Shown here: in pieces, positions 43,043-52,678 of the stretch
How positions within the stretch are numbered: position 1 is the first letter of the stretch
Layout: each line of letters begins with the position of its first letter
Assembly: GCF_000495475.1 (NCBI RefSeq)
Contig: NZ_ASGZ01000013.1
Span: forward strand, 101,278 to 165,277
Direction of reading: 5' to 3'
DNA length: 64,000 nt
Source: Candidatus Halobonum tyrrellensis G22
GTDB taxonomy: Archaea; Halobacteriota; Halobacteria; Halobacteriales; Haloferacaceae
Notes under the pieces: model-generated
What the model was told of the DNA's origin: nothing
Databases searched by the model: none
What the model saw: the letters and a program-made list of their open reading frames with translations, nothing else
Made by a program: the position numbers and the translations under genes

Positions 43043-43924
43043 ATGCGATATTATCGCATCGAACGTGACGACGATGTCTCCCTCGTGGCGAGCGACGAGG
43101 AGACGGCCTACGACCTGACCGCCACGGAGCCGGGACCGACCTCGTTCCACGAGTTGGCGTCCGCCGCCGCGCTCACCGACGACAGCGTCGACGAGGTCGC
43201 CGCCGCGTGGACCGACGACGCGCCGACGGTCGACCGCGACGTCCTCGAAGCCAACCTGATCCGACCGCTCGACCCGGAGGAGATCTGGGGGGCGGGCGTC
43301 ACCTACTCGATCAGCCAGGAGGCGCGCCAGGAGGACAGCTCCGGCGGGCTGGCCGAGTCGTACCTCAACGCGTACGAGGGCGACCGCCCCGAGGTGTACT
43401 TCAAGGCCACCCCGAGCCGGACGGTCGGCCCGGACGAGGCGGTCGGGATCCGGGGCGACTCCGAGTGGGACGTGCCCGAACCCGAGTTGACGATGATCCT
43501 CTACAAGGGAGACATCGTGGGCTACACCGTCGGAAACGACGTGTGTAGCCGGTCGATCGAGCGCGAGAACCTGCTGTACCTCCCGCAGAGCAAGATCTAC
43601 GCCAAGAGCTGCGCGCTCGGCCCGTGCATCTCGACGGGCGACACGATCGGCGACCCCCACGACGTGCGGATGGAACTCACCATCTCCCGGGACGGCGACA
43701 CCGTCTTCCAAGAGTCCACCTCGACCAGCGAGATGGTCCGGTCGGTCGACGAACTCAACGAGTTCTTCCAGCGGTACAACGAGGTGCCCGAACTCACCGC
43801 GCTGTTGACCGGCACGTCGATCATCCCGCCGGACGACGTCACCCTCGAGGACGGCGACGACGTCGCGATCGAGATCGAGGGGATCGGCACGCTGGAGAAC
43901 CCGGTCGAACTGCTCGACTCCTGA
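43043..43924 (+). CDS. xacE: FAH-family 2-keto-3-deoxypentonate dehydratase (XacE-like)
   Basis: 293 residues, fumarylacetoacetate hydrolase fold. Key stretches are IWGAGVTYSISQEARQ, PEVYFKATPSRTVGP, the metal Glu pair in VPEPELTMILY and the Asp in YTVGNDVCSRSIERENLLY, then QSKIYAKSCALGPCI. In Haloferax and Saccharolobus, enzymes of this family turn 2-keto-3-deoxy-xylonate/arabinonate into 2-oxoglutarate semialdehyde. With the aldehyde dehydrogenase at the right edge this gives a Weimberg-type pathway. A 15-bp palindrome covers its start codon. Confidence 0.9.
   Translation: MRYYRIERDDDVSLVASDEETAYDLTATEPGPTSFHELASAAALTDDSVDEVAAAWTDDAPTVDRDVLEANLIRPLDPEEIWGAGVTYSISQEARQEDSSGGLAESYLNAYEGDRPEVYFKATPSRTVGPDEAVGIRGDSEWDVPEPELTMILYKGDIVGYTVGNDVCSRSIERENLLYLPQSKIYAKSCALGPCISTGDTIGDPHDVRMELTISRDGDTVFQESTSTSEMVRSVDELNEFFQRYNEVPELTALLTGTSIIPPDDVTLEDGDDVAIEIEGIGTLENPVELLDS
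43044..43058. promoter_or_regulatory. Perfect 15-bp palindrome at the xacE-like start codon
   Basis: TGCGATA-T-TATCGCA starts at the second base of the ATG. It could be an operator near the transcription start of a leaderless gene, or a chance result of the codons for residues 1-5. Confidence 0.35.
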
Positions 43925-44046
43925 CGGCGGCGCCCCGACCGACGACCCCGACCCACGCCCGCGCGTCGGCACCGGAACCCCGCGATCGATTCTTTCGGTC
44001 ACCCCGGAACGGCGCCGCCCGCGGGGTATTACACGAACAACCGGTC

Positions 44047-44056
44047 GATTTATACC
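44047..44056 (+). promoter_or_regulatory. TATA box of the second GH51 gene
   Basis: GATTTATACC lies 26-35 bp before the ATG at 44082. Confidence 0.5.
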
Positions 44057-44081
44057 GCCGGCAGCGAACACGGGATACCGT

Positions 44082-45590
44082 ATGACGAACGCGCAGGTAA
44101 CAGTCCACACCGAGGCGGTCATCGACCGGATCGAACCCGAGGTACACGGCCACTTCTCCGAGCATCTCGGCCGGTGTATCTACGACGGGGTCTGGCGGAG
44201 CGGGAACGACGACGAGGACGGCTACCGCGACGACGTGGTCTCGCTGCTGGAGGACCTGGAGATGCCCGTCCTGCGCTGGCCCGGCGGCTGTTTCGCCGAC
44301 GACTACCACTGGGAGGACGGCGTCGGCCCCGTCGAGGACCGACCCCGCCGGCGCAACCTGTTTTGGGCGCAGGACACCGACGAACGCCCCGAGGAGTCGA
44401 ACGAGTTCGGCACCGACGAGTTCCTCCAACTGTGTGAACGGCTCGACACCGAGCCGTACCTCGCCGCGAACGTCGGGTCGGGCGACCCCCAGGAGGCGGC
44501 CGACTGGGTGGAGTACTGCAACTACGAGGGCGACACCGAACTCGCCGACCGCCGCCGGGAGAACGGCCACGAGGACGGCTACGACGTGAAGTTCTGGGGG
44601 CTGGGCAACGAGAACTGGGGCTGTGGCGGCCGGATGAGTCCCGAGCAGTACGCCCGCGAGTACCGCCGGTTCGCCACCTACGTGGGGACGATGGACAACC
44701 TGATGCTCGACCGCGACCTCGAACTCATCGCCTGCGGGTTCGAGGACCACGAGTGGAACCGCCGGTTCATGGAGGAGGTCGGCAACTCCGCGTGGGGGCA
44801 GGCGTTCCCGCTCGACCACCTCACGCTCCACCACTACTACGGGCGGACGATGAGCGTCGTCGACGACGAGACCGGCGCCGACGACTACGAGGGGATGCTG
44901 GTCGAGGCGCTCGAGATGGACAACCACATCGAGCGCATCGCCGCGGCCGTCGACGCCGTAGCGACGACCCGCGACATCGGCATCATCATCGACGAGTGGG
45001 GGACGTGGCACACCGAGGCCGTCTCCGAGAACGGCCTCGAACAGCCCGGGACCGCGCTCGACGCGCTGTCGGCCGCCGCGGTGCTCGACGTGTTCAACCA
45101 CCACAGCGACGTGATGACCATGTCGAACATCGCCCAGACGGTCAACGTGCTCCAGTGTCTCGTCGAGACGGACGGCGACGACGCGTGGGCGCGTCCGACC
45201 TACCGCGTGTTCGACCTGTACGCCCCCCACAAGGGGAACGACGCGGTCACCACGTCCGTCGACGCCCCCACCCGCGATGTCGAGGGGGAGGACGACGACC
45301 TCCCGCTCGTGGGCGCGTCGGCGTCGCTCGGCGACGGGGGGACGTTCCTCACGCTCACCAACCTCGACGTCCGCGAGGGGCAGACGGTCGAAGTCGCGCT
45401 CGAAGGTGTCGACGTCGACGCCGCCGACGTCGACGCCGAGGTGCTGTTCGCCGACGCCGAACTCGACGTCGCGGTGACCGCCGACAACGCCGACGAGTTC
45501 ACCGCCGAGGAACTCGACGTCTCCGTCGAGGACGGGAAACTGGTCGCCGACCTCGACCCCGCGACGGTCGCCGCCGTCTCCGTCGAGTAA
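44082..45590 (+). CDS. Intracellular GH51 alpha-L-arabinofuranosidase
   Basis: 502 residues, the standard GH51 length, without signal peptide. Motifs are IEPEVHGHFSEHLGRCIYDG, VLRWPGGCFADDYHWEDGVG, the acid/base Glu in FWGLGNENWGCGG and the nucleophile Glu in IIIDEWGTWH. The layout is a TIM barrel plus C-terminal beta domain (VEVALEGVDVDAADVDAEVL). Compared with the GH51 gene at 37020-39293 it lacks the beta insertion and belongs to the other main GH51 branch, closest to typical bacterial AbfA. It cleaves terminal arabinofuranosyl groups. Confidence 0.92.
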   Translation: MTNAQVTVHTEAVIDRIEPEVHGHFSEHLGRCIYDGVWRSGNDDEDGYRDDVVSLLEDLEMPVLRWPGGCFADDYHWEDGVGPVEDRPRRRNLFWAQDTDERPEESNEFGTDEFLQLCERLDTEPYLAANVGSGDPQEAADWVEYCNYEGDTELADRRRENGHEDGYDVKFWGLGNENWGCGGRMSPEQYAREYRRFATYVGTMDNLMLDRDLELIACGFEDHEWNRRFMEEVGNSAWGQAFPLDHLTLHHYYGRTMSVVDDETGADDYEGMLVEALEMDNHIERIAAAVDAVATTRDIGIIIDEWGTWHTEAVSENGLEQPGTALDALSAAAVLDVFNHHSDVMTMSNIAQTVNVLQCLVETDGDDAWARPTYRVFDLYAPHKGNDAVTTSVDAPTRDVEGEDDDLPLVGASASLGDGGTFLTLTNLDVREGQTVEVALEGVDVDAADVDAEVLFADAELDVAVTADNADEFTAEELDVSVEDGKLVADLDPATVAAVSVE

Positions 45591-45699
45591 CGCCGACCCG
45601 CGGTTCGACTCCGCCGCGTCTCGCTCGGGTCGCGCCGCGACCGACGGCGTCCGCGCGCCGACCACGTGCCGACCGCAGCCCTCACGGCGCGCTACCGAG

Positions 45700-48426
45700 C
45701 TACTCGCGGAGTCGGTCGACGAACGCCGACAGCGCCGCGGTCGCGGTGGGGTGTGAGCCGTAGCCGTCGGCCACGCGGAGGGTGCAGACGCCCAGCCGGC
45801 CGTCGCCGACCGACCGCGCGAGCGCGACCGCACCCGAGTTGGCGACCCACCCCTCGGTGTAGCCCGCGAACACCTCGTCGTCGCCGGCGGGGTCGGCGAC
45901 GTACGCGTACGGGTACAGTCCCTCGAACGCCCACCCCGGCACCGCGTCGACGTCGGAGAGCAGCGTCTGGGAGACGAACGACGCACAGAGGTTCCAGCTC
46001 TCCTCGGCGGGGAGTTCGGTGAAGCCGAACTCGTCGGTCCCGTTCATCCGGCCGTCGGCGTCGGGGAGGAGCGCCGCGGTACCGCCGCCCTCGACGAACG
46101 CGCGGACCTCGTCGTCGAGCGCGGTGACGAGCGCGGCGTCGGCCTCGTTCAGGTCGACGACCGTCGGCCCGTCGGCGGCCGCGAGTGCCTCGCGGAGGCC
46201 GTCGTGGTCGGTGTAGACGCCGAGCGCGATGCCGGCGTCGCGAGCGACGACCGTCACCGACGCCTCGCCCCGCACGTCGTCCGGGCCGCGGGCGTCGCCC
46301 GCGTCCGGGTCGGCGAGTTCGGCGGTGACCGACCCGGCGCGGACGCCGTCGACCGCGGGCGCGTCGACCGACACCGCGTTCGCGAGTCGTTCGGTGGCGA
46401 AGGGACCGACGCTCACCTCGGTCTCGCCGGTCTCGCCGAACGCCTCCCAGCGGAGGGTCGCCTCGACCCGGTCGCCCGTGTCGTTGACGACCACGAGGTC
46501 GGCGTTCACCACCTCGTCGTCCCACGCGACGTGCGCGTCGGGGCGGACCTGGACCGCGACCGGCGCGTTGGCGCGCGCGAACCGCTCGGCGGGGACCTTC
46601 TCCTCGCGCAGGTAGTCGAGGAGACCGTTGAACTCCCACTCGATGTCGGTCAGTTCCGTGACGACGTAGCCCGCGACGCCGTCGTGGACCCGCATGTCCG
46701 CGATGCTGTCGGCTATCGAGGTGAGTTCGCGGCGCTGCCACGCGTCGGCCAGACCGTCGAGGTCGGCGAACGTCTCCGCGAGGTGGCTCGACTCGAACCG
46801 GTCGCGGACGCCCGCGGGCGACTTCAGCCCCGAGAGGAACTCGTGGCGGTACCAGTGGGGGTCGCCGCCGTAGTGGGCTTCGAGCGCGTCGACCGACGGT
46901 AGCCCCCAGGTGCCGAACTCCGAGACCAGAAGCGGCGTCTCGTCGGGCGCGGGGCCGTCGCCGCCGTACGCGTCGTAGCCGCCGTAGTTCCCGGCGGGGT
47001 CGTCGACGATGTCGTCGAGTTTGTCGCGCCACGCGCCCGCGCGGTCCGGAACCACGAAGTACTCGTGGTAGTCGTTGAGGTCGGTGACGACGTGCGCCCA
47101 CCCGGAGTTGTCACAGACGAGGCGGGTGGGGTCGCGCTCGCGCGCGGACGCGTAAAACTCCGCGAGGAACGACTGCTTCTCGGCGTCGGTCCACAGCGAC
47201 TCCCCCTCCTCGTAGAGCCCGCCGATCCCCCACTCCTCGTTGTAGAGGCTCCACGCGATTACGCTCGGCCGGTTGAAGTCGCGCTCGACCATGCGCGCGA
47301 ACTGCTCTCGCACCGCCTCGCGGGACGTCTCGGAGTAGACGCTCGGGTTCGCCGGCTCCTCCCAGACGAGCATCCCCATCTCGTCGGCGAGTTCGAGAAA
47401 GCGGGGGTGGGCGGGCTTGATGTGCTTGCGGAGCATGTTGAACCCCATCTCCTTCGCCGCTCGGATCTCGGCTTCGAACGTGTCGAGGTCGGCGGGCCGG
47501 TAGAACGTGTCGGGGTAGAACGCCTGGTCGAGCGCCCCCCGGACGAACAGCGGGTCGCCGTTGAGGTAGATGTCGCCCTCGCGGCGTTCGACGCTCCGCA
47601 TGCCGAACGTGTCGTCGTACGCGTCGACCCGGTCGCCGTCGCGTTCGAGGTCGACCGCCACCTCGTACAGGTGGGGGTCGTCGGGCGTCCAGTAGGTCGG
47701 GTCGTCGAACTCGAGCGTGAGGGTCGCAGTCCCGTCGGCGTCGAGCGAACGCGACCCGCGGGCGGCGTCGGCCTCGCCGGTCGCGTCACCGCCCGCCGGG
47801 CGCACCCGGACGGTCGCGGAGAGACCGTCGAACGCGCCGGCGTCGTCCGGAGCGGTCGCGCGCACCTCGACGGAGGCGGTGTCGTCGGTCAGGTCCGGCG
47901 TGACGCGGACGTCGCGCACGCGCGTCGCGGGCACCACCGCGAGGTCGACCCGCTGCCAGATGCCGCTGACGCGGGTGTACCACGGTTCGCCCTGTTTCCC
48001 GTGAGGGATCTCCGAGATGTCCTCGGGGTCGTCGACGCGGACGACGACCGAGTTCTCCCCGTCGACCAGCGCGTCGGTGACGTCGAACCGGAAGGGGAGG
48101 TAGCCCTCGCGGTTCCCGCCGACCCGCTCGCCGTTGACCCAGACGGTGGCGTCGTAGTCGACCGCGCCGAAGTACAGCAGCGCCCGACGGTCGTCGCCGA
48201 CGGCGTCGACGTCGACCGACCGTCGGTACCAGCCCACCCCGGTGTACTCGCGGAGGTCCGCCTCCTCCTGCCACGAGTGGGGGACGGACACGTCGCGGCT
48301 CCCCGACCAGTCGGCGTCCGGGTCGTACCACGCCTCCGACCGGCCGACGTCGTCGGGGTCGGTCGCGAACTCCCAGTTGCCGGCGAGTTCGCGTGTCGGC
48401 TCCCGCGTGAGTGTCGTGTGGTGCAC
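45700..48426 (-). CDS. GH2 family glycoside hydrolase
   Basis: About 908 residues from a GTG at 48426. Upstream in-frame codons exist to 48603 but read Ser/Arg-rich and unlike the family. The sugar-binding domain has VGWYRRSVDVDAVGDDRRAL and GAVDYDATVWVNGERVGGN. The barrel has the acid/base pair NE in IAWSLYNEEWGIGG and the nucleophile Glu in PLLVSEFGTWG. About 250 C-terminal residues form further beta and Rossmann-like parts. Substrate could be a beta-galactoside, beta-glucuronide or arabinopyranoside. In this island, a hemicellulose or arabinogalactan side chain is likely. No signal peptide, so cytoplasmic. Confidence 0.88.
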   Translation of the reverse strand: MHHTTLTREPTRELAGNWEFATDPDDVGRSEAWYDPDADWSGSRDVSVPHSWQEEADLREYTGVGWYRRSVDVDAVGDDRRALLYFGAVDYDATVWVNGERVGGNREGYLPFRFDVTDALVDGENSVVVRVDDPEDISEIPHGKQGEPWYTRVSGIWQRVDLAVVPATRVRDVRVTPDLTDDTASVEVRATAPDDAGAFDGLSATVRVRPAGGDATGEADAARGSRSLDADGTATLTLEFDDPTYWTPDDPHLYEVAVDLERDGDRVDAYDDTFGMRSVERREGDIYLNGDPLFVRGALDQAFYPDTFYRPADLDTFEAEIRAAKEMGFNMLRKHIKPAHPRFLELADEMGMLVWEEPANPSVYSETSREAVREQFARMVERDFNRPSVIAWSLYNEEWGIGGLYEEGESLWTDAEKQSFLAEFYASARERDPTRLVCDNSGWAHVVTDLNDYHEYFVVPDRAGAWRDKLDDIVDDPAGNYGGYDAYGGDGPAPDETPLLVSEFGTWGLPSVDALEAHYGGDPHWYRHEFLSGLKSPAGVRDRFESSHLAETFADLDGLADAWQRRELTSIADSIADMRVHDGVAGYVVTELTDIEWEFNGLLDYLREEKVPAERFARANAPVAVQVRPDAHVAWDDEVVNADLVVVNDTGDRVEATLRWEAFGETGETEVSVGPFATERLANAVSVDAPAVDGVRAGSVTAELADPDAGDARGPDDVRGEASVTVVARDAGIALGVYTDHDGLREALAAADGPTVVDLNEADAALVTALDDEVRAFVEGGGTAALLPDADGRMNGTDEFGFTELPAEESWNLCASFVSQTLLSDVDAVPGWAFEGLYPYAYVADPAGDDEVFAGYTEGWVANSGAVALARSVGDGRLGVCTLRVADGYGSHPTATAALSAFVDRLRE

Positions 48427-48683
48427 ACAGGTGTAAGACCCGTCATCGCATATCACGTTTTGCCCTCGTGTCAGTCTCCCATCGCCAGAGCAGTCGGGGG
48501 TCGAACACGGCCGGGAGGCGGACCGGGCGCGGCGGTCCGGGGACGAGGTGGGTCCGTACGGGAACACCCATAAACTATCTCTCGATATCGGGGAAGTATT
48601 CAAGTGGGGCCACGAGACGCCCGTAGCGGCCCCCGATAGCAGTTCCCCGACGGTCCCGTCGTCGACCCGGGTCGGAGGGGAAC

Positions 48684-48697
48684 ATTTATTATAATAA
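48684..48697 (+). promoter_or_regulatory. AT-rich promoter of the sugar ABC operon
   Basis: ATTTATTATAATAA-type run 20-33 bp before the ATG at 48717, the most AT-rich promoter in the window, implying strong leaderless transcription. Confidence 0.6.
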
Positions 48698-48716
48698 CAG
48701 GGGTTCCTCTAGTGTG

Positions 48717-50075
48717 ATGTCACACGGTAACACGAATGGTGCGGCCGATGACACGTCGAATCGGGACGCATCACCGAGCCGCGTCGACCGGCGTCGATTC
48801 ATGAAAGCAGCCGGCGTGACCGGTGTCGCCGGTCTCGGCGGTATCGCTGGCTGTGTCGGTATGGGCGGCGGTGGCGGTGGCGGCGGCGGCGGCGGCGACG
48901 GGAACATCGAACTCGACTACTGGACGCTGTTCGGCGGTGGCGACGGGGAGGTGATGAAGTCCATCATCGACAAGTTCAACGACGAACAGCCGCTGGGCGA
49001 CAACATCAGCATCAACCGCCAGCGGACCCCGTGGGAGGAACACTACAACCGCCTGTTCACCTCGATGACTGGCGGGGACCCGCCGGACATGGCCATCTCG
49101 CACGCGTCGTACCTGCGCCGGTTCCAGGACACGCTGGTCGACATCCAGGACAACGTCTCCTCGAACGACTACGTGGACTCGATCCTGAGCGCCTGTCAGA
49201 TCGACGATGGGCAGTACGCCGTGCCGATGGACTCCCACCCGGTCGGGCTCTACTACAACGTCGACGTCCTCAACGAGGCGGGCGTGGAGCCGCCGATCGA
49301 GAGCTACTCCCAGTTCGAGGAGGCGTGCAACGCCATCCTCGAGAACACGGACGCGCTCCCGTTCAGCCCCGACCCCTACTGGGGCGGCGGCGGCGGGTTC
49401 AGGCAGTGGTTCATGGGACTCAACCAGTACGGTGGGTCGATGTTCAACGACGACCTCACCGAGGCTACCTTCGGTGACGAGGCGGGGACGGGGTCGTTGG
49501 AGTTCCTCGCGAGCGTCTCGGGGGAGCGCGGGTGGGACCAGCCGGACATCTCCGAGGACCGCGTGGCACAGAGCTTCCGGAACGGTTCGGTCGCCATGAC
49601 CGTCAACGGGACGTGGTACGTCAACGTGATGCGCGAGCAGGAGTTCGAGTGGGGCTTCGACAAACCCCGCGTCTTCCCGGAGGCCGACCAGCTACGGTCG
49701 ACCGCCGACAGCCACACGATCGTGATCCCCCAGCAGTCGAACGCGAGCGACGAGCGGGTGCAGGCGGCCGTCGACGCCGCCGAGTGGATCACGCAGGAGA
49801 ACCCCTCGTGGGGCGCCGAGGCCGGCCACCTGCCGGCGTACAACCCGATCCTCAACAGCGACGAACTCCAGAACGCCGACATCTGGGGCAAGACGCTCGA
49901 GAGCTTCATGGAGATGGCGAACGACGAACAGCTGGCGTACTGGCCGCAGCTCCCCAACTCCGACCTGTACGCTGGGACCAACTGGACGTGGGTGACCGAC
50001 GCCTACTCGCAGAACAGCGAGCCCCAGGCCGCGATCGAACAGGGCGTCGAGACCTGGAACTCCAACCTCGGGTAA
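48717..50075 (+). CDS. Sugar ABC transporter substrate-binding lipoprotein (XacG-like)
   Basis: 452 residues. Tat lipoprotein signal: DRRRFMKAAGVTGV, then lipobox IAGC, followed by a poly-Gly spacer (eleven Gly in a row). The mature part is a family 1 solute-binding protein: LDYWTLFGGGDGEVMKSII, VPMDSHPVGLYYNVDVLNEA, GSVAMTVNGTWYVNVM. It should sit on the outer face of the membrane and deliver sugar to the two permeases encoded next. Start chosen as ATG 48717 over the adjacent GTG at 48714. Confidence 0.92.
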   Translation: MSHGNTNGAADDTSNRDASPSRVDRRRFMKAAGVTGVAGLGGIAGCVGMGGGGGGGGGGGDGNIELDYWTLFGGGDGEVMKSIIDKFNDEQPLGDNISINRQRTPWEEHYNRLFTSMTGGDPPDMAISHASYLRRFQDTLVDIQDNVSSNDYVDSILSACQIDDGQYAVPMDSHPVGLYYNVDVLNEAGVEPPIESYSQFEEACNAILENTDALPFSPDPYWGGGGGFRQWFMGLNQYGGSMFNDDLTEATFGDEAGTGSLEFLASVSGERGWDQPDISEDRVAQSFRNGSVAMTVNGTWYVNVMREQEFEWGFDKPRVFPEADQLRSTADSHTIVIPQQSNASDERVQAAVDAAEWITQENPSWGAEAGHLPAYNPILNSDELQNADIWGKTLESFMEMANDEQLAYWPQLPNSDLYAGTNWTWVTDAYSQNSEPQAAIEQGVETWNSNLG

Positions 50076-50096
50076 TCGACGGGGAACTCACAGATA

Positions 50097-51020
50097 ATGT
50101 CTGTCACCGATCGGTTCGGCGGGGTCGTAGGGAAGTTGAGTTCCGACAGTCGGTCACGTCGGGAGTTCGTCGAGGGCGTCCTCTTCTCGCTCCCGTACCT
50201 CGCCCTCTTCGGGGTGTTCCTGCTGTACCCGCTGGTGATGGGCGGGTACATGAGCCTCTTCGAGTGGAACGCGCTCGCTCCCGCGGAGTCCGTCTTCCTC
50301 GGGCTGGAGAACTACACGACGCTTCTCAACGACTCGCAGTTCTGGAACGCGCTCGGCAACACGTTCTACTTCGCGCTACTGACGGTGCCGTCGATCGTGG
50401 TGGTCGGGCTGGGGCTCGCGTTGGGCGTCAACCGCGACATCAGGGGACAGGGGTTCCTCCGTGCGATCTTCTTCAGCCCGTACATCCTGACGGTGTCCGT
50501 CGCGGCGCTCGTGTGGATCGACATGTACTCCACCCAGTACGGCGTCATCAACTACTACCTCGGGGCCGTGATGTCGAACCCGCCCCAGTGGCTCCAGTCG
50601 CGGCTGTTCGCGATGCCCGCCATCGCGATGACCACCGTCTGGTGGCTGGTCGGGTTCAGCTTCGTCATCCTACTGTCGGCGCGACAGAGCGTGCCGGAGT
50701 ACCTCTACGAGGCGGCCAAACTCGACGGTGCGGGGACGTGGCGGCAGTTCCGCGACGTGACCGTCCCGCAGATGCGCGGGGCCATCTTCTTCGTCATCGT
50801 GATCAACCTCATCTGGGCGTTCCAAGTGTACGGCCAACCGTACATCATGACGTCGGGCGGCCCGAACCAGACGACGGAGACGCTCGTGATGTACCTGTAC
50901 CAGGCGGCGTTCAACCAGCGGAACTTCGGCTACGCGGCCGCGATCGGGTACGTTCTGACGGGGATACTCGTCGCCGTCTCCATCGCGAACTACTACTTCC
51001 TCGGAGGCGACAATGAGTAA
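50097..51020 (+). CDS. Sugar ABC transporter permease (MalF/UgpA type)
   Basis: 307 residues with six predicted helices. The EAA loop that contacts the ATPase reads YEAAKLDGAGTWRQFRDVTV followed by PQM. It starts 21 bp after the binding protein gene and overlaps the next permease gene by 8 bp, so it belongs to the same operon. It forms the heterodimeric channel with the product of the next gene. Confidence 0.92.
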   Translation: MSVTDRFGGVVGKLSSDSRSRREFVEGVLFSLPYLALFGVFLLYPLVMGGYMSLFEWNALAPAESVFLGLENYTTLLNDSQFWNALGNTFYFALLTVPSIVVVGLGLALGVNRDIRGQGFLRAIFFSPYILTVSVAALVWIDMYSTQYGVINYYLGAVMSNPPQWLQSRLFAMPAIAMTTVWWLVGFSFVILLSARQSVPEYLYEAAKLDGAGTWRQFRDVTVPQMRGAIFFVIVINLIWAFQVYGQPYIMTSGGPNQTTETLVMYLYQAAFNQRNFGYAAAIGYVLTGILVAVSIANYYFLGGDNE

Positions 51021-51873
51021 CACGACGACGAGCCGGTCCGAACCGTTCAACATCGGCGGGATCACCCTTCGGAGCGCCCTAGTCCACCTCGTGATGTACG
51101 GGGCGGCGTTCCTGTTCGTGGTCCCCTACATCTACATGATCTCGACGTCGTTCATGACCCAACAGGACGCCGTCGCCCAGGGGATGAACTGGATCCCCGA
51201 CCCGGTCACGCTCGGGTCGTACATCCAACTGTTCACCGGGTCGCAGATCATCCAGTGGTCGATCAACACGCTCATCATCTCGTCGCTGACGACGCTGCTC
51301 GTGTTGCTCGTGGACTCGATGATCGCGTTCGCACTCACGCGACTCGAGTGGCCGGGCCAACGCTACCTCCTCGCGCTCATCATCGCGAGCTTCATGGTTC
51401 CCGGCTTCGTGAACATCATCCCGCTGTACCTCGTGGTGTCCGACCTCGGGCTACTCAACAGCTACCTCGCCGTCATCCTCCCGTTCGCGGCCGGGCCGCT
51501 GGGGGTGTTCCTCCTGGCGCAGTTCTTCCGGGACATCCCGTACGAGTTGCAGGAGGCGGCCCAACTCGACGGCTTCTCCAACTTCCGGATCTACACCCGG
51601 ATGATCCTGCCGCTGTCGAAGTCGATCCTGACGGCGCTGGCGCTGTTCATCTTCGTCTGGAGTTGGAACCAGTTCCTCTGGCCGCTGATCGTCCTCCAGA
51701 GCGAGGCGGCGTACACGCTCCCCATCGGCGTGGTCGTCCTGCAGGACAACTTCACCTACCAGCCCGCACTGACGATGGCGTCGGCGGTGGTTGCGTCGGG
51801 ACCGCTGTTCATCCTGTTCCTGTTGCTCCAAGAACAGCTGATGACGGCGGTGGAGATGCAGGGCGTGACCTGA
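51013..51873 (+). CDS. Sugar ABC transporter permease (MalG type)
   Basis: 286 residues, six helices. The EAA loop is LQEAAQLDGFSNFRIYTRMI then LPLSKS. The start overlaps the stop of the MalF-type gene by 8 bp, typical translational coupling. It is followed after 56 bp by a DUF624 gene on the same strand. Confidence 0.92.
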   Translation: MSNTTTSRSEPFNIGGITLRSALVHLVMYGAAFLFVVPYIYMISTSFMTQQDAVAQGMNWIPDPVTLGSYIQLFTGSQIIQWSINTLIISSLTTLLVLLVDSMIAFALTRLEWPGQRYLLALIIASFMVPGFVNIIPLYLVVSDLGLLNSYLAVILPFAAGPLGVFLLAQFFRDIPYELQEAAQLDGFSNFRIYTRMILPLSKSILTALALFIFVWSWNQFLWPLIVLQSEAAYTLPIGVVVLQDNFTYQPALTMASAVVASGPLFILFLLLQEQLMTAVEMQGVT

Positions 51874-51929
51874 CCTGCTCTGCCGCGGGAGCACAACCTA
51901 GTTAACCTCCCCCGCCCGTCGTTTCGGAA

Positions 51930-52589
51930 ATGGAAACCAGGGACGTCGACACGCGGGCGGTGTACCGGTCGTTCGTCTCGGCGGTGCGGTTCTTCTACGA
52001 CCACGGCCCGCGGCTCGTACTCGTGAGCGTAGCGTGGTTCTGCTGTTCGCTCCCCGTCGTCACCGTCGGCCCGTCGACGCTCGGCGCGTACGCCGCGGTG
52101 GCGTCGCTCCGCGAAGGGCACACCGTCGACCGCGGGCGCGTCGTCGCGACGGTGAGGCGACACGGGCTGTCGGCGGCGCTGCTGTCGGGCGTCCCGCTCG
52201 CGTTCGCGGCGGTGGCGGCGCTGTACGCCCGGCGTTACCTGCTCGTCGGCTCGACCGTCGCGCTCGTCCTCGGCGTGCTGGCGACGTACGCCGCGGTGTA
52301 CGCGGCGCTGGTCCTCGTCCCGACGTTCGCGGCGCTCGCCGACGGGGAGGAACTGGAGCCGGCGGTTCGGGCGGCGGTCCGCTGGACCGGCCGGAACGCG
52401 GTGGGCGCGGTGATGGTGGGGATGGGGACGTTCCTCCTATTCGTCGTCACCGGCGCGCTGACCATCGGGTTCGTCGTCGTCTTCGGCGGGCTGGTGGCCG
52501 CGTTCCACCTCGAAACCCTCCGCGGGCCGCCGCCGAAGTACGAGGCGGCCGACGAGGGCTGGTCGCCGTACGAGGGGTCGCGGCGCTGA
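51930..52589 (+). CDS. DUF624/YesL family membrane protein
   Basis: 219 residues, four to five helices. The start RAVYRSFVSAVRFFYDHGPR and the stretch CCSLPVVTVGPSTLGAYAAVASLREG match the YesL/DUF624 family, where Pro-x-x-T-x-G-P is conserved. In Bacillus, yesL lies with rhamnogalacturonan transporter genes, and here it sits between MalFG-type permeases and their ATPase, so an accessory role in polysaccharide-derived sugar uptake is likely but unproven. Confidence 0.82.
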   Translation: METRDVDTRAVYRSFVSAVRFFYDHGPRLVLVSVAWFCCSLPVVTVGPSTLGAYAAVASLREGHTVDRGRVVATVRRHGLSAALLSGVPLAFAAVAALYARRYLLVGSTVALVLGVLATYAAVYAALVLVPTFAALADGEELEPAVRAAVRWTGRNAVGAVMVGMGTFLLFVVTGALTIGFVVVFGGLVAAFHLETLRGPPPKYEAADEGWSPYEGSRR

Positions 52590-52678
52590 CCGGAGCGGGG
52601 AACGAGAGAGCGGAGAGGGGGACCGGAGCGGGGTTCCAGCCGACGGGGCGACGGGGGGTCGGAAGCGAGACCGGCGTC

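Noticed and set aside
48427..48603. N-terminal extension of the GH2 enzyme to 48603
   Set aside because: The extra 59 residues are Ser/Arg/Cys-rich, unlike the acidic enzyme, and begin well before the family's normal N-terminus. The GTG at 48426 fits better.
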